From contig NZ_JAUSZK010000001.1 of assembly GCF_030817495.1 (NCBI RefSeq), forward strand, positions 310,001 through 374,000: DNA of 64,000 nt. The letters are read 5' to 3'. Below the pieces are notes generated by a model. The model was not told the origin of the DNA, searched no databases, and was given only the letters and a program-made list of their open reading frames with translations. Made by a program: the position numbers and the translations under genes. The DNA comes from Streptomyces sp. V3I7. GTDB lineage: Bacteria; Actinomycetota; Actinomycetes; Streptomycetales; Streptomycetaceae. This document shows, one piece after another, positions 1 to 9,247 of the stretch (positions are counted from its first letter, which is position 1; each line of letters starts with the position of its first letter).

Positions 1-588
1 GGTGTGCGAGCCGCAGAAGGTCTCGACGGCGGCGACGTACCTCGGGTTGGCCTTGTCGCTGATGTCGAAGACCTTCATGCCCTCCCAGGACGACTTGACG
101 GCCGCCGACTGGGGGGTGCTGTTGCAGGAGTTGTCGGTGCGCGAGGAGTCGGTGGACAGGAACAGGAGGTTCCCGGAGACCGAGATGTCGTTCTGCGAGC
201 CCGGGCAGAGCACCTGGGCGACCGTCCTCGGCTCGCTCGGCCGGCTGATGTCGAGGATCCGGAAGCCGTCGTAGTTGCCCGCGTAGGCGTACGTGCCCTG
301 GAACGCGAGGTCGGAGTTGGTCCCCTGGAGCGCATCCTTGGGGATGTTTGCGAGGTGTTCGATGTTGTCGCTGTGGACGATCTCGTCCTGACCCGGCAGC
401 GCGCCGTCGGCGATGTCCGCCCGGATCCCCTTGCTCACGTCCTGGGAAACCGAGTGGGGCGCCGCCGGGCTGTCCCCCGGGTCGGGGGTGGCGAGCGCGG
501 GTCCCGCGGCGAGCAGCATGGCGAGCAGTCCCGCCGCGGCCGCGCCGATACCGCCGGCCCGTCTGAGCCGCACCTGTGTCGTGTGCAC
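1..588 (-). CDS. LVIVD-repeat secreted protein (partial, C-terminus off window)
   Basis: The first 196 codons are present; the rest lies left of the window. The GTG start at 588 is preceded by GGGAGG about 6 nt upstream. The N-terminus has a basic stretch followed by a hydrophobic Ala/Leu-rich core ending in GPALA, a typical Sec signal peptide, so the protein is probably exported. Downstream are repeats of the type 'AYAGNYDGFRILDIS' and 'GMKVFDISDKANPRYVA', the signature of LVIVD repeats, which form a beta-propeller-like fold of unknown catalytic function. Function beyond an extracellular propeller cannot be stated. It is divergent from the DUF305 lipoprotein gene, with about 135 bp between the starts. 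Confidence 0.85.
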   Translation of the reverse strand, partial: MHTTQVRLRRAGGIGAAAAGLLAMLLAAGPALATPDPGDSPAAPHSVSQDVSKGIRADIADGALPGQDEIVHSDNIEHLANIPKDALQGTNSDLAFQGTYAYAGNYDGFRILDISRPSEPRTVAQVLCPGSQNDISVSGNLLFLSTDSSRTDNSCNSTPQSAAVKSSWEGMKVFDISDKANPRYVAAVETFCGSHT

Positions 589-724
589 CTGCGTCCTCCC
601 TTGTGTCCGTTCGCGGTTGAACGGGTGTCGGACCCCAGCAGTATCGCCCTGGACATGTACATCCCAATAGATGGCAACGACTATGTAATGCGAGCTTCCA
701 GCGGGGAGGGTGAGGGAGTTGGAG

Positions 725-1402
725 ATGACGATCCGTCGCAGAGCCCGTGATGTCCGGCGGTGGGCGACCGTGGTGACGGCGGCAGCGGCCGTCCTCGTCC
801 TCGGTGCCTGCGACGGAGAGGGGCGGCAGCACACCGCGAAGGACAGCGGTCCCAGGACGGTGGTGGCACCGGGCAAGCCGGGCGAGCCCGCGAAGAAGCT
901 GTCGGCGAACGAGGCCGCGAAGGCCGCCCGCACCGACACTCCCAACGACGCGGACGTGATGTACGCCCAGATGATGATCCAGCACCACGCCCAGGCACTG
1001 CTGATGAGCGAACTCGCCCCGAAGCAGGCGTCCGACAGCCGCGTCAAGCGCCTCGCCGGGCGCATCACCGCGTCCCAGGGTCCGGAGATGGGCGCCATGC
1101 GCGGCTGGCTCGCCCAGCACGGGGAGACGGAGCAGCCCGTCGGGCACATGCACGAGCACGGCCACGATCACGGCACGATGCCGGGCATGGCCACCGAGCA
1201 GCAGCTGGCCGAGCTGCGCGCCGCGAAGGGCAACGCCTTCGACGCCCTCTTCCTGACGCTGATGACCACCCATCACGAGGGCGCTCTCACCATGGCCGAG
1301 GACGTCCTGCGCAAGGGCCGGAACGCCCAGATCGAGGAGATGGCCACCGAGGTGATCGCGGTCCAGTCCGCCGAGATCAAACGGATGCGCGCGATGGGCT
1401 GA
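725..1402 (+). CDS. DUF305 family lipoprotein
   Basis: About 225 aa. The N-terminus has arginines, a hydrophobic core and the lipobox VLGAC, so it should be a diacylglyceryl-anchored lipoprotein. The DUF305 ferritin-like core shows two His pairs, 'MIQHHAQALLMSEL' and 'THHEGALTMAEDVL', expected to pack in a four-helix bundle and possibly to bind metal. A His/Met/Gly-rich linker (HMHEHGHDHGTMPGM) lies between them and could bind copper or another metal. I chose ATG 725 because AGGGAG lies 6 nt upstream; the in-frame GTG at 710 has its GGGGAGG directly adjacent. A role in metal or copper homeostasis is inferred from family context only. Confidence 0.9.
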   Translation: MTIRRRARDVRRWATVVTAAAAVLVLGACDGEGRQHTAKDSGPRTVVAPGKPGEPAKKLSANEAAKAARTDTPNDADVMYAQMMIQHHAQALLMSELAPKQASDSRVKRLAGRITASQGPEMGAMRGWLAQHGETEQPVGHMHEHGHDHGTMPGMATEQQLAELRAAKGNAFDALFLTLMTTHHEGALTMAEDVLRKGRNAQIEEMATEVIAVQSAEIKRMRAMG

Positions 1403-1429
1403 CGGGCTCGCGAAGGGCGCCGACCGCGC

Positions 1430-2932
1430 CTACTCCTTCCCGCGGAACCGGTCCCGCAGCTCGCGCTTGAGGATCTTCCCGCTGGCGTTGCGCGGCAGCT
1501 CCTCCACGAACAGCACGCGCTTGGGCGCCTTGAAGGAGGCGAGCTTCTCCCGTGCGTGGGCGATCAGTTCGGCCTCGGTGAGCTCCCCGCGCGGGACGAC
1601 GACCGCCGTGACGGCCTCGATCCACCGCTCGTCGGGCAGGCCGATCACGGCGGCCTCGGCGACGCCCTCGTGCGTGTACAGGGCGTCCTCGACCTGCCGT
1701 GAAGCGATCAGCACACCACCGGAGTTGATGACGTCCTTCACCCGGTCGACGACCGTGAGGTAGCCGTCGGCGTCCCGCACCGCGAGGTCTCCGGAGTGGA
1801 ACCAGCCGTCGCGGAACGCCTCGGCGGTCTCCTCGGGCTTGTCCCAGTACCCCTCGCACAACTGCGGTGAGCGGTAGACGACTTCGCCGGGGGTGCCGTC
1901 GGGCACGTCGCGGCCGTCCTCGTCGACCACGCGCGCGTCCACGAACAGCACCGGGCGGCCGCAGGAGTCCAGCCGCCCCTCGTGCTCGTCCGGTCCGAGA
2001 ACCGTGGTCAGCGGACCGGCCTCGCTCTGGCCGAAGCAGTTGTAGAAGGCCAGCCCGGGCAGCCGTGCCCGCAGCCGCTCCAGCACGGGGACCGGCATGA
2101 TCGAGGCGCCGTAGTACGCCTTGCGCAGTCCGCCGAGGTCGCGGGTGGCGAAGTCGGGGCGGTTCGAGAGGGCGATCCACACGGTGGGCGGGGCGAACAG
2201 GCTGTCCACGCGGCCGGCCTCGATCAGGTCGAACAGCACGTCCCCGTCCGGCGCGTCGAGCACGATGTTGGTCGCGCCGATCGCGAGACAGGGCAGCAGG
2301 AACGCGTGCATCTGGGCCGAGTGGTACAGCGGCAGCGCGTGCGCGGGCCGGTCGCCCGGACTCATGTCGAGAGCCACGATCGCGCTCAGGTACTCGTGCA
2401 CCAGGGCCCGGTGGGTCATCATCGCGCCCTTCGGAAGGGCGGTGGTGCCGGAGGTGTAGAGCAGCTGGACCAGGTCCTCGGCGCGCGGTTCGGGACCGTC
2501 GTACGGCGCTTTCCGCGCCAGCCGGTCCAGGAGCGAGCCGTCGGCGTCCCGCAGCGGCAACGCCGTGACTCCGTCCGGAAGTTGCCCGGCGAGGTCCGGG
2601 TCGGTGAGGACGAGGGCGCTTCCCGACTGGCCGATGATGTACACCAGGTCGTCGCCGGTCAGGTTCTGGTTCACCGGCACGTGCACGAGGCCCGCGCGGG
2701 CGCAGGCGAGGAAGGCGATCAGGTAGGCGTCGGAGTTGTGGCCGTAGGCGCCGACCCGGTCCCCGGGTGCCACGCCCTGAGCGAGGAGCACGGCCGCCGC
2801 GCGGGAGACGGCGTCGTCGAGTTCCTCGTACGTCCACGTGCGCGTGCCGTACTCCAGCGCGATGCGCGCCGGGGTGCGTCGGGCGCTGCGGCGCAGCACC
2901 CCGTCGACCGTGCTGGCGTGTCCCTGCGTCAT
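1430..2932 (-). CDS. AMP-dependent acyl-CoA synthetase/ligase
   Basis: About 500 aa, a full ANL-superfamily ligase that would activate a carboxylic acid as an acyl-AMP and transfer it to CoA. Visible motifs: the phosphate-binding loop '[18 protein letters not shown]', the A5-like '[14 protein letters not shown]', the hinge region '[17 protein letters not shown]' and the C-terminal Lys loop '[13 protein letters not shown]'. The sequence resembles long- or medium-chain fatty acyl-CoA ligases more than NRPS adenylation domains, and no carrier protein is fused. ATG 2932 is preferred over GTG 2956 because '[17 protein letters not shown]' is a natural ligase N-terminus. It is divergent from the acylase gene, with a 109-bp gap holding both promoters. 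The substrate is unknown. Confidence 0.92.
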   Translation of the reverse strand: MTQGHASTVDGVLRRSARRTPARIALEYGTRTWTYEELDDAVSRAAAVLLAQGVAPGDRVGAYGHNSDAYLIAFLACARAGLVHVPVNQNLTGDDLVYIIGQSGSALVLTDPDLAGQLPDGVTALPLRDADGSLLDRLARKAPYDGPEPRAEDLVQLLYTSGTTALPKGAMMTHRALVHEYLSAIVALDMSPGDRPAHALPLYHSAQMHAFLLPCLAIGATNIVLDAPDGDVLFDLIEAGRVDSLFAPPTVWIALSNRPDFATRDLGGLRKAYYGASIMPVPVLERLRARLPGLAFYNCFGQSEAGPLTTVLGPDEHEGRLDSCGRPVLFVDARVVDEDGRDVPDGTPGEVVYRSPQLCEGYWDKPEETAEAFRDGWFHSGDLAVRDADGYLTVVDRVKDVINSGGVLIASRQVEDALYTHEGVAEAAVIGLPDERWIEAVTAVVVPRGELTEAELIAHAREKLASFKAPKRVLFVEELPRNASGKILKRELRDRFRGKE

Positions 2933-3041
2933 GACACGTGATCCTCGGGCCACCACCGGCGGAGGTCAAGAACCCCGGTCCGGGACACATACCGGTTGGT
3001 ACGCTCAACCGCCCCTTCTCTCAAGGATGTTGGGAGGCACG

Positions 3042-5441
3042 ATGCGCATGCGTGTGAAACGGCTCGCCGTCCTGGCCGCCGCCCTGCTCACGGCCGGCTC
3101 GGCCCTGCCGGCGGCTGCCGCGCAGAGCCGGGACCGTCAGGAACACCCGTCCCACGGCGGCCTGTCCGCCGTCATCCGGTACACCGAGTACGGCATTCCG
3201 CACATCCTCGCCAGGGACTACACCGACCTCGGCTTCGGAACCGGCTGGGCCCAGGCCGCCGACCAGGTGTGCACGCTGGCCGACGGTTTCGCGACCGTCC
3301 GCGGGGAGCGGTCGCGATACTTCGGCCCGGACGGCGTCCCCGACGGGTCGCTGTCCTCGGCGACCAGGAACGTCAGCAGTGATCTGTACTTCCGCGGGGT
3401 GCGCGAGGCCGGCACGGTGGAGCGGCTGCTCGACCGGCCCGCTCCGGCCGGCCCCGGCCGCAAGGTCGAGGACCTCATGCGGGGCTTCGCCGCCGGGTAC
3501 AACGCCTGGCTGCGCCAGAACCGGATCACGGATCCGGCGTGCACGGGCGCGGCCTGGGTGCGGCCGGTCACCGAGGTCGACGTGGCCGCTCGCGCCTTCG
3601 CGCTCGCCGTGCTCGCGGGCCAGGGCCGGGTGGTGGACAGCATCACCACCGCACAGCCCCCGGCGCCCTCCGCGCCACCGGCGAAGGCGCCGGACGCCGA
3701 GCGCACCGCGCGCGCCGCCCGCGACGTGTTCGCCACCGACAACGCCGACATGGGTTCCAACGCGGTCGCCTTCAGCGGGAGCACCACGGCGGACGGCCGC
3801 GGGCTGCTGCTGGGCAACCCGCACTATCCGTGGCAGGGCGGCCGCCGCTTCTGGCAGGCGCAGCAGACGATCCCCGGCGAGCTCGACGTGATGGGTGCCT
3901 CGCTGCTCGGCTCGGCGACGATATCCATCGGCCACAACGCCCATGTGGCCTGGAGCCACACCGTCGCGACGGGTGTCCCCGCCGACCTCCGCCAGCTGAC
4001 GCTGGACCCGTCCGACCCGACCGTCTACCTCGTGGACGGCGTACCGGAGCGGATGACGCGGCGCACGGTCACCGTCCCGGTCAAGGACGGCACCTCCGTG
4101 ACCCGCACCCAGTGGTGGACGCGGTACGGCCCGGTCGTCACCTCGCTCGGCCCCTCGGTCCCGCTGCCGTGGACGGCCTCGACGGCGTACGCGCTCGACG
4201 ACCCGAACGCCACCAACCTGCGCGCCGCCGACACCGGCCTGGGCTTCAGCCGCGCCCGCAGCACGGCCGACGTCCTGGACACGCTCCGGCGCACCCAGGG
4301 CCTGCCCTGGGTCAACACCATCGCCGCCGACGCCCGCGGCCACACGCTGTTCACGCAGTCGCAGGTGCTTCCGCGCATCACGGACGAGCTGGCCCAGCGC
4401 TGCTCCACCCCGCTCGGCAAGGCCACCTACCCCTCGGCCGGGCTGGCGGTCCTGGACGGTTCACGCGGCGACTGCGCGCCCGGCAGCGACCCCGACGCCG
4501 TACAGCCGGGGATCTTCGGACCGGCGAGGATGCCGGTCCTCAAGGACGCGCCGTACGCGGAGAACTCCAACGACAGCGCCTGGCTGGCCAACGCGGACCG
4601 GCCGCTCACCGGCTACGAGCGCGTCTTCGGCACGGTGGGCACACAGCGCTCGATGCGGACCCGGGGTGCGCTCCAGGACGTGGCCGGGATGGCCCACCGC
4701 GGCGACCTGACCGTACGGGACCTCCAGCGGCAGCAGTTCGCGAACCGGGTGCCCGCGGGCGACCTGACCGCGAACGCCGCCGCCGAGGCGTGCGCCGCCC
4801 TTCCCGGCGGCACGGCAACCGGCGGTGACGGCAGGCCGGTCGACGTGTCGGAAGCGTGCCCGGTGCTCAAGTCCTGGGACCACATGGCCCGTACGAGCAG
4901 CCGGGGGGCGCTCCTCTTCGACCGGCTGTGGCGCAGGCTCCCCGCGAACCAGCTCTGGAAGGTGCCGTTCTCGGCGGCCGACCCGGTCGGCACCCCCAAC
5001 ACGCTCGACACCGACGCCCCCGCCTTCGCCACCGCGCTGGCCGACACGGTGGCCGAACTCCGCGCGGCGGGCATCCCGCTGAACTCCCCGCTCGGGGAGC
5101 ACCAGTCGGTCCTCCGTGACGGCCGGCGCATCCCCGTCCCCGGCGGCACGGAGTCGCTGGGCGTGTGGAACAAGGTCGAGCCCGTGTGGGACGCGGCGAG
5201 CGGCGGCTACTCGGAGGTGACGACCGGCTCCAGCTACATCCAGGCGGTGGGCTGGGACGGCGGCCCGTGCCCGGTCGCCCGCACCCTGCTGACGTACTCC
5301 CAGTCCTCGAACCCCGACTCGCCGCACCACAGCGACCAGACGAGCCTCTTCTCCCAGGGGAAGTGGGTGACCTCGCGCTTCTGCGAGAAGGACATCCTGT
5401 CCTCTCCCGGACTGCGCAGGGTCCGCGTCTCGGAACACTGA
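3042..5441 (+). CDS. Secreted penicillin/AHL acylase-family Ntn hydrolase
   Basis: 799 aa. It starts at ATG 3042 with GGGAGG 4 nt upstream. Signal peptide about residues 1-27 (hydrophobic LAVLAAALLTAGSALPAAAA). An alpha chain is followed by the autoprocessing site: 'DMG' then Ser239 in 'SNAVAFSG', which becomes the N-terminal nucleophile of the beta chain in this family. Conserved downstream segments are 'GNPHYPWQG' and 'SIGHNAHVAWSHTVATG'. The family hydrolyses amide bonds of acyl side chains: penicillin V, cyclic lipopeptides, or N-acyl-homoserine lactones (Streptomyces AhlM is the closest described type). The enzyme is extracellular. Whether it acts in quorum quenching or antibiotic turnover cannot be told from the sequence. 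Confidence 0.93.
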   Translation: MRMRVKRLAVLAAALLTAGSALPAAAAQSRDRQEHPSHGGLSAVIRYTEYGIPHILARDYTDLGFGTGWAQAADQVCTLADGFATVRGERSRYFGPDGVPDGSLSSATRNVSSDLYFRGVREAGTVERLLDRPAPAGPGRKVEDLMRGFAAGYNAWLRQNRITDPACTGAAWVRPVTEVDVAARAFALAVLAGQGRVVDSITTAQPPAPSAPPAKAPDAERTARAARDVFATDNADMGSNAVAFSGSTTADGRGLLLGNPHYPWQGGRRFWQAQQTIPGELDVMGASLLGSATISIGHNAHVAWSHTVATGVPADLRQLTLDPSDPTVYLVDGVPERMTRRTVTVPVKDGTSVTRTQWWTRYGPVVTSLGPSVPLPWTASTAYALDDPNATNLRAADTGLGFSRARSTADVLDTLRRTQGLPWVNTIAADARGHTLFTQSQVLPRITDELAQRCSTPLGKATYPSAGLAVLDGSRGDCAPGSDPDAVQPGIFGPARMPVLKDAPYAENSNDSAWLANADRPLTGYERVFGTVGTQRSMRTRGALQDVAGMAHRGDLTVRDLQRQQFANRVPAGDLTANAAAEACAALPGGTATGGDGRPVDVSEACPVLKSWDHMARTSSRGALLFDRLWRRLPANQLWKVPFSAADPVGTPNTLDTDAPAFATALADTVAELRAAGIPLNSPLGEHQSVLRDGRRIPVPGGTESLGVWNKVEPVWDAASGGYSEVTTGSSYIQAVGWDGGPCPVARTLLTYSQSSNPDSPHHSDQTSLFSQGKWVTSRFCEKDILSSPGLRRVRVSEH

Positions 5442-5522
5442 GGACGACACGCACGGGTTCCAGCCGTAGCCCGCCCGGGCCGAACGTCCTGCACACCCGT
5501 TGACACACGCCCCGCCTGAAAG

Positions 5523-5563
5523 GAAAGTTTCACCGCGCAAGGCAAGCCCCGAAAGATACTTTC
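5523..5563 (+). promoter_or_regulatory. Candidate paired operator upstream of serine hydrolase
   Basis: Two related palindromic half-site pairs lie just before the serine hydrolase start: GAAAGTTTC at 5523-5531 and GAAAGATACTTTC at 5551-5563. Both are inverted repeats of GAAA(G) arms. The GAAA..TTTC design is like LacI- or RpiR-type repressor sites described for sugar-responsive genes in Streptomyces. The second site overlaps the region just before the ribosome binding site, so a bound repressor would block transcription. The regulator is not in the window. Assignment to a family is inference. Confidence 0.4.
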
Positions 5564-5579
5564 AGGTGGAGGCCTCACG

Positions 5580-7373
5580 ATGACCAACGGCGCGGCGGAC
5601 GGACGGGCGGGCGGGCCTACCCGTCGCCAACTGGGTGTGCACACACTGGCCTTGGGCGGGGCGCTGGCCCTCGCCTCCCTCCCCGCCGCGACGCGGGCCG
5701 TAGCGGCACCGGCCCGGTCCGGTGGTGCCCCGACCCTGCGTCACGGCTCACCGGAGCGCGCCGGACTGCTCGCCGCGCACCTCGACCAACTGGTCACGGA
5801 CGCACGGGCGTTCCTCGGCCCCTCGCCCAAACACCCGTGGTACGCGGGCGCCGTGCTGCTCGCCGGCCGCGGCGGCACGGTCGCCCTGCACCAGCCCATC
5901 GGGATGGCGGTGCGCTACTCGGCGTATGACGAGAAGACCGACACGGGTGTGGAGTTCCCCGCCGACCAGCAGATCGCCATGGCCGAGGACACCGTCTTCG
6001 ACCTGGCATCGGTGTCCAAGCTCTTCACCTCCCTGCTCGCCGTGCAGCAGATGGAACGCGGCGCGCTGGAGCTGGAGGCGACCGTCGCCTCGTACCTCCC
6101 GGAGTTCGGGGCGGCGGGCAAGCAGGACATCACCATCCGCCAACTCCTCACGCACACCTCGGGTTTCCGCGCCTGGATCCCGCTGTACAACGCGCCGACG
6201 TACGAGGAGAAGCTGCGGCTCCTGTGGAACGAGGCGCCCCTGAACTCGCCCGGCACGACGTACCTCTACTCGGACCTGAACCTGATCTCCCTACAGCTGG
6301 TCCTGGAGCGGATCACCGGCCGCAAGCTGGACGTGCTGCTCCGCGAGGAGATCACCGGACCGCTCGGGTTGGGCCGCACCCGCTACAACCCGCCCGCCTC
6401 CTGGAAGCCGAAGATCGCGGCGACGGAGGACGCGCGACGGCCCTGGTCGGGGCTGGACCGGGGGCTGGTCTGGGGCGAGGTGCACGACGAGAACGCCTAC
6501 AGCCTGGGCGGAGTCGCGGGCCACGCCGGGGTGTTCTCGTGCGCGTGGGACCTCGCGGTCCTCGGCCGCGCCCTGCTCAACCGCGGCGTCTACGGCCGCG
6601 CCCGCATCCTGAAGCCCGAGTCGGTGGACCTGCTGTTCACCGACTTCAACACGGACTTCCCGGGCCACAACCACGGTCTCGGTTTCGAGCTCTACCAGCA
6701 CTGGTACATGGGCGCGATGGCCACCCCGCGCACCGCCGGCCACACGGGCTTCACCGGGACCTGTCTCGTCCTCGACCCGACGACCGACTCCTTCCTCGTC
6801 GTGCTCGGCAACTCGGTCCATCCGGTGCGTAGTTGGCGCTCGGGCTCGGCTCCGCGGGTGGCCGCGGGCAACAACATGGCGCGGGCCGTGTCGGTGCGCC
6901 CGGCGCACGGGCGTACGGCCTGGTTCTCGGGCATGGCGAGCGCCACGACGGCGACGCTCGCCCTCCCGGCGCTCGACACCTCCGGCGGCGACGCGCGGCT
7001 GCGGTGCGCGCTGTGGTGGGACACCGAGCCGCAGGCGGACACCCTGGTCCTGGAGTCCACGGCGGACGGCGGCACCAGCTGGCAGCCCGTGCCGTTCACG
7101 ACAAGCCGCCACGGCGAGGACCCGGAGACCCACCCGTCCGGATCGGCCACGGGCTGGTCGGGCCGCGTCTGGCACCGGCTCACCGCGGACCTCCCGGCCG
7201 ACCGGCAGGTCTCCCTGCGCTGGCGGTACACCACCGACCGGCTGTACGTCGGGCGCGGCGCGTACGTCGACGCCCTGCGCGTCGAGGCGGGCGACACCGT
7301 GCTCTTCGACGGTGCACGTCCGGCGGACGCGGCACGTGTCGTGGCGGCGGGCTGGGAGCAGTCGGCCGACTGA
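5580..7373 (+). CDS. Tat-exported serine hydrolase, beta-lactamase class C family
   Basis: 597 aa. ATG 5580 has GGAGG 6 nt upstream. The N-terminus carries a twin-arginine motif (TRRQLGV) and hydrophobic core, so it is probably Tat-exported. The beta-lactamase/D-Ala-D-Ala peptidase fold is supported by the catalytic Ser144-x-x-Lys147 in 'SVSKLFTSL', the Tyr motif Y230-S-D232 and the 'GHTGFTG' (HTG, about 388-390) third motif. A C-terminal region of about 170 aa beyond the catalytic domain looks like a beta-sandwich accessory module ('LRCALWWDTEPQADTLVLES'). Likely roles are esterase, peptidase or cell-wall peptide hydrolase. Two GAAA..TTTC palindromes upstream suggest repression by a sugar-type regulator. 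Confidence 0.9.
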   Translation: MTNGAADGRAGGPTRRQLGVHTLALGGALALASLPAATRAVAAPARSGGAPTLRHGSPERAGLLAAHLDQLVTDARAFLGPSPKHPWYAGAVLLAGRGGTVALHQPIGMAVRYSAYDEKTDTGVEFPADQQIAMAEDTVFDLASVSKLFTSLLAVQQMERGALELEATVASYLPEFGAAGKQDITIRQLLTHTSGFRAWIPLYNAPTYEEKLRLLWNEAPLNSPGTTYLYSDLNLISLQLVLERITGRKLDVLLREEITGPLGLGRTRYNPPASWKPKIAATEDARRPWSGLDRGLVWGEVHDENAYSLGGVAGHAGVFSCAWDLAVLGRALLNRGVYGRARILKPESVDLLFTDFNTDFPGHNHGLGFELYQHWYMGAMATPRTAGHTGFTGTCLVLDPTTDSFLVVLGNSVHPVRSWRSGSAPRVAAGNNMARAVSVRPAHGRTAWFSGMASATTATLALPALDTSGGDARLRCALWWDTEPQADTLVLESTADGGTSWQPVPFTTSRHGEDPETHPSGSATGWSGRVWHRLTADLPADRQVSLRWRYTTDRLYVGRGAYVDALRVEAGDTVLFDGARPADAARVVAAGWEQSAD

Positions 7374-7389
7374 GGCCGGGGACGGAGCG

Positions 7390-7422
7390 GAGGGCGGCGG
7401 GCCGGTGCGGGCCGCCGCCCTC
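7390..7422. terminator. Bidirectional hairpin terminator between convergent genes
   Basis: GAGGGCGGCGG at 7390-7400 pairs perfectly with CCGCCGCCCTC at 7412-7422 around an 11-nt loop. It lies 16 bp after the serine hydrolase stop and between two convergent genes, so it can serve both. Confidence 0.7.
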
Positions 7423-7423
7423 G

Positions 7424-7459
7424 GGAGATCCGTCGCCCTCCGGAGATCCGTCGCCCTCC
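7424..7459. repeat. 18-bp tandem duplication
   Basis: GGAGATCCGTCGCCCTCC occurs twice head to tail (7424-7441 and 7442-7459), immediately after the hairpin and before the end of the convergent flavoprotein gene. It is probably a neutral slippage duplication in a spacer. Confidence 0.85.
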
Positions 7460-7476
7460 GCGGGTCCGCCGAGTGA

Positions 7477-9081
7477 TCAGTCCTGTTCCAGCACCGCCAT
7501 GGCCGCGTTGTGTCCGGGAACTCCGCTGACCCCTCCCCCGCGCACGGCGCCCGCCCCGCACAGCAGGACGCCTGCGTGCCGGGTCTCGACGCCCCAGCGG
7601 CCGGCCCCGCCGTGGGCGTAGGGCCAGGCGAGTTCGCGGTGGAAGATGTTGCCGCCGGGCAGCCGCAGGTCGCGCTCCAGGTCCAGTGGGGACTTCGCCT
7701 CGATGCAGGGGCGGCCGTCCGCGTCGGTGGCGAGGCAGTCGGCGAGGGGCTCGTCGAGGTGGGCGTCGAACTGGGCGAGGGTCGACTTCAGGAGTTCGTC
7801 ACGTACCGCGTCGTGGTCCACCCCGTCCCCGCCGAAGAGCCGGGCGGGCGTGTGCAGTCCGAAGAGGGTGAGGGTCTGGTAGCCGCGCTCGACCAGCTCC
7901 GGCCCGAGGATCGTGGGATCGGTGAGGGAGTGGCAGTAGATCTCGGAGGGCGGCGCGCTGGGGAGCTCACCGGCGGCGGCCTGGGCGTGGGCGGCGGCCA
8001 ACTGCTCGTATCCCTCGGCGATGTGGAAGGTGCCGGCGAACGCCTCGCGCGGGTCGACGGAGGTGTCGCGCAGCCTCGGCAGCCGCTTGAGCAGCATGTT
8101 GACCTTGAGCTGGGCGCCCTCGGCGGGCGTCGGGGCCGCGTCGCCGGTGAGGGCGGCGAGGGCCTGCGGCGAGGCGTTCACCAGGACGTGCCGGGCCGCG
8201 GCGACACCCTCGCCGTCAGCGGTCCGGTAGGTCACCTCTGCGGTCCGTCCGTCGGTGTCGATGCGTATGGCCTCGTGTCCGGTGACGATCACCGCGCCCG
8301 CGGCGCGCGCGGCGTCGGCGAGCGCGTCGGTGAGGGCGCCCATGCCGCCGACCGGTACGTCCCAGGCGCCGGTGCCGCCGCCGATGACGTGGTAGAGGAA
8401 GCAGCGGTTCTGCCGCAGGGAGGTGTCGTGGGCGTCGGCGAAGGTGCCGATGAGCGCGTCGGTGAGGACGACGCCGCGCACCAGGTCGTCGGTGAAGTTC
8501 TCCTCGACCGTGACGCCGATGGGCTCCTCGAACAGCGCCCGCCAGGCGTCCTCGTCGTCGACGCGGCGGCGCAGCTCGTCCTGGCTGGGCAGCGGCTCGG
8601 TCAGGGTCGGGAAGACGCGCTGGGCGACCCGCTCGGTCATCCCGTAGAACCGTTCCCAGGCGGCGTACTCCCGCTCGCCTCCGGTGAGCTTGGCGAAGGC
8701 CTCGCGGGTGCGCTGTTCGCCGCCGCCGACGAGGAGTCCGGTCGGGCGCCCGTCCCGTTCGACGGGGGTGTACGAGGAGATGGTGCGGCCGCGGACCTGG
8801 AAGTCGAGGCCGAGGTCCCGCACGATCTTCGGGGGCAGCAGGCTGACCAGGTAGGAGTAGCGCGACAGGCGGGCGTCCACGCCGGCGAACGGCCGGGTCG
8901 AGACGGCGGCGCCGCCGGTGTGCTCCAGCCGCTCCAGCACCAGCACGGACTTGCCGGCCCGGGCCAGATAGGCGGCGGCGACCAGGCCGTTGTGGCCACC
9001 GCCGACGATGACGGCGTCGTACGTACGGTGCGTCGCGAGTCCCGTTGGGAGTCCCGTTGCGAGTCCCTCGTATGCAGGCAT
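7477..9081 (-). CDS. Phytoene dehydrogenase-like FAD-dependent oxidoreductase
   Basis: About 534 aa. The N-terminal Rossmann dinucleotide-binding motif 'AVIVGGGHNGLVAAAYLARAG' (GxGxxG-type) is followed by an ERLEHTGGAA segment, the pattern of the phytoene desaturase / carotenoid isomerase (CrtI-like, RetSat-like) amine-oxidase superfamily. Near the C-terminus 'LCGAGAVRGGGVSGVPGHNAAMAVL' matches the conserved FAD-contacting tail. Such enzymes saturate, desaturate or isomerise polyenes, but there are no carotenoid genes here, so the substrate is unknown. The start is uncertain: ATG 9081 is preferred to GTG 9096, and neither has a strong ribosome binding site. Confidence 0.88.
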   Translation of the reverse strand: MPAYEGLATGLPTGLATHRTYDAVIVGGGHNGLVAAAYLARAGKSVLVLERLEHTGGAAVSTRPFAGVDARLSRYSYLVSLLPPKIVRDLGLDFQVRGRTISSYTPVERDGRPTGLLVGGGEQRTREAFAKLTGGEREYAAWERFYGMTERVAQRVFPTLTEPLPSQDELRRRVDDEDAWRALFEEPIGVTVEENFTDDLVRGVVLTDALIGTFADAHDTSLRQNRCFLYHVIGGGTGAWDVPVGGMGALTDALADAARAAGAVIVTGHEAIRIDTDGRTAEVTYRTADGEGVAAARHVLVNASPQALAALTGDAAPTPAEGAQLKVNMLLKRLPRLRDTSVDPREAFAGTFHIAEGYEQLAAAHAQAAAGELPSAPPSEIYCHSLTDPTILGPELVERGYQTLTLFGLHTPARLFGGDGVDHDAVRDELLKSTLAQFDAHLDEPLADCLATDADGRPCIEAKSPLDLERDLRLPGGNIFHRELAWPYAHGGAGRWGVETRHAGVLLCGAGAVRGGGVSGVPGHNAAMAVLEQD

Positions 9082-9170
9082 GGCTATTCGTAGCACGCGA
9101 TGATCTAGGCCGACCAGAGGCGGCGGGGCGATCGGCCGGGGGGGGCGGCTTGCGGACGCGTACGGGCGCC

Positions 9171-9247
9171 GTGACTCGACTCAGGTACGCGTGTACAGCG
9201 ATGTGACTCGGCTCAGGTACGCGTACAGCGCTGTGACTCGGCTCAGG
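9171..9247. repeat. Tandem ~30-bp direct repeat over the end of the DUF326 gene
   Basis: A unit beginning GTGACTCGRCTCAGGTACGC occurs at 9171-9202 and 9203-9232, with a partial third copy from 9233. The first two copies differ by a GT insertion and two substitutions. The third copy contains the DUF326 stop codon, so the repeat has duplicated the 3' end of that gene and its stop. In one reading frame the extra units encode repeated YLSRVTALYA-like peptides downstream of the stop. Confidence 0.85.

Noticed and set aside
4..750. Long rightward open frame over the LVIVD gene
   Set aside because: It lies antisense to a signal-peptide-bearing LVIVD protein, is Arg/Gly/Val-biased as expected for a high-GC shadow and has no start signal.
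1377..3008. Second leftward open frame over the acyl-CoA ligase
   Set aside because: Arg/Pro-rich composition without motifs; the overlapping frame carries all ligase motifs.
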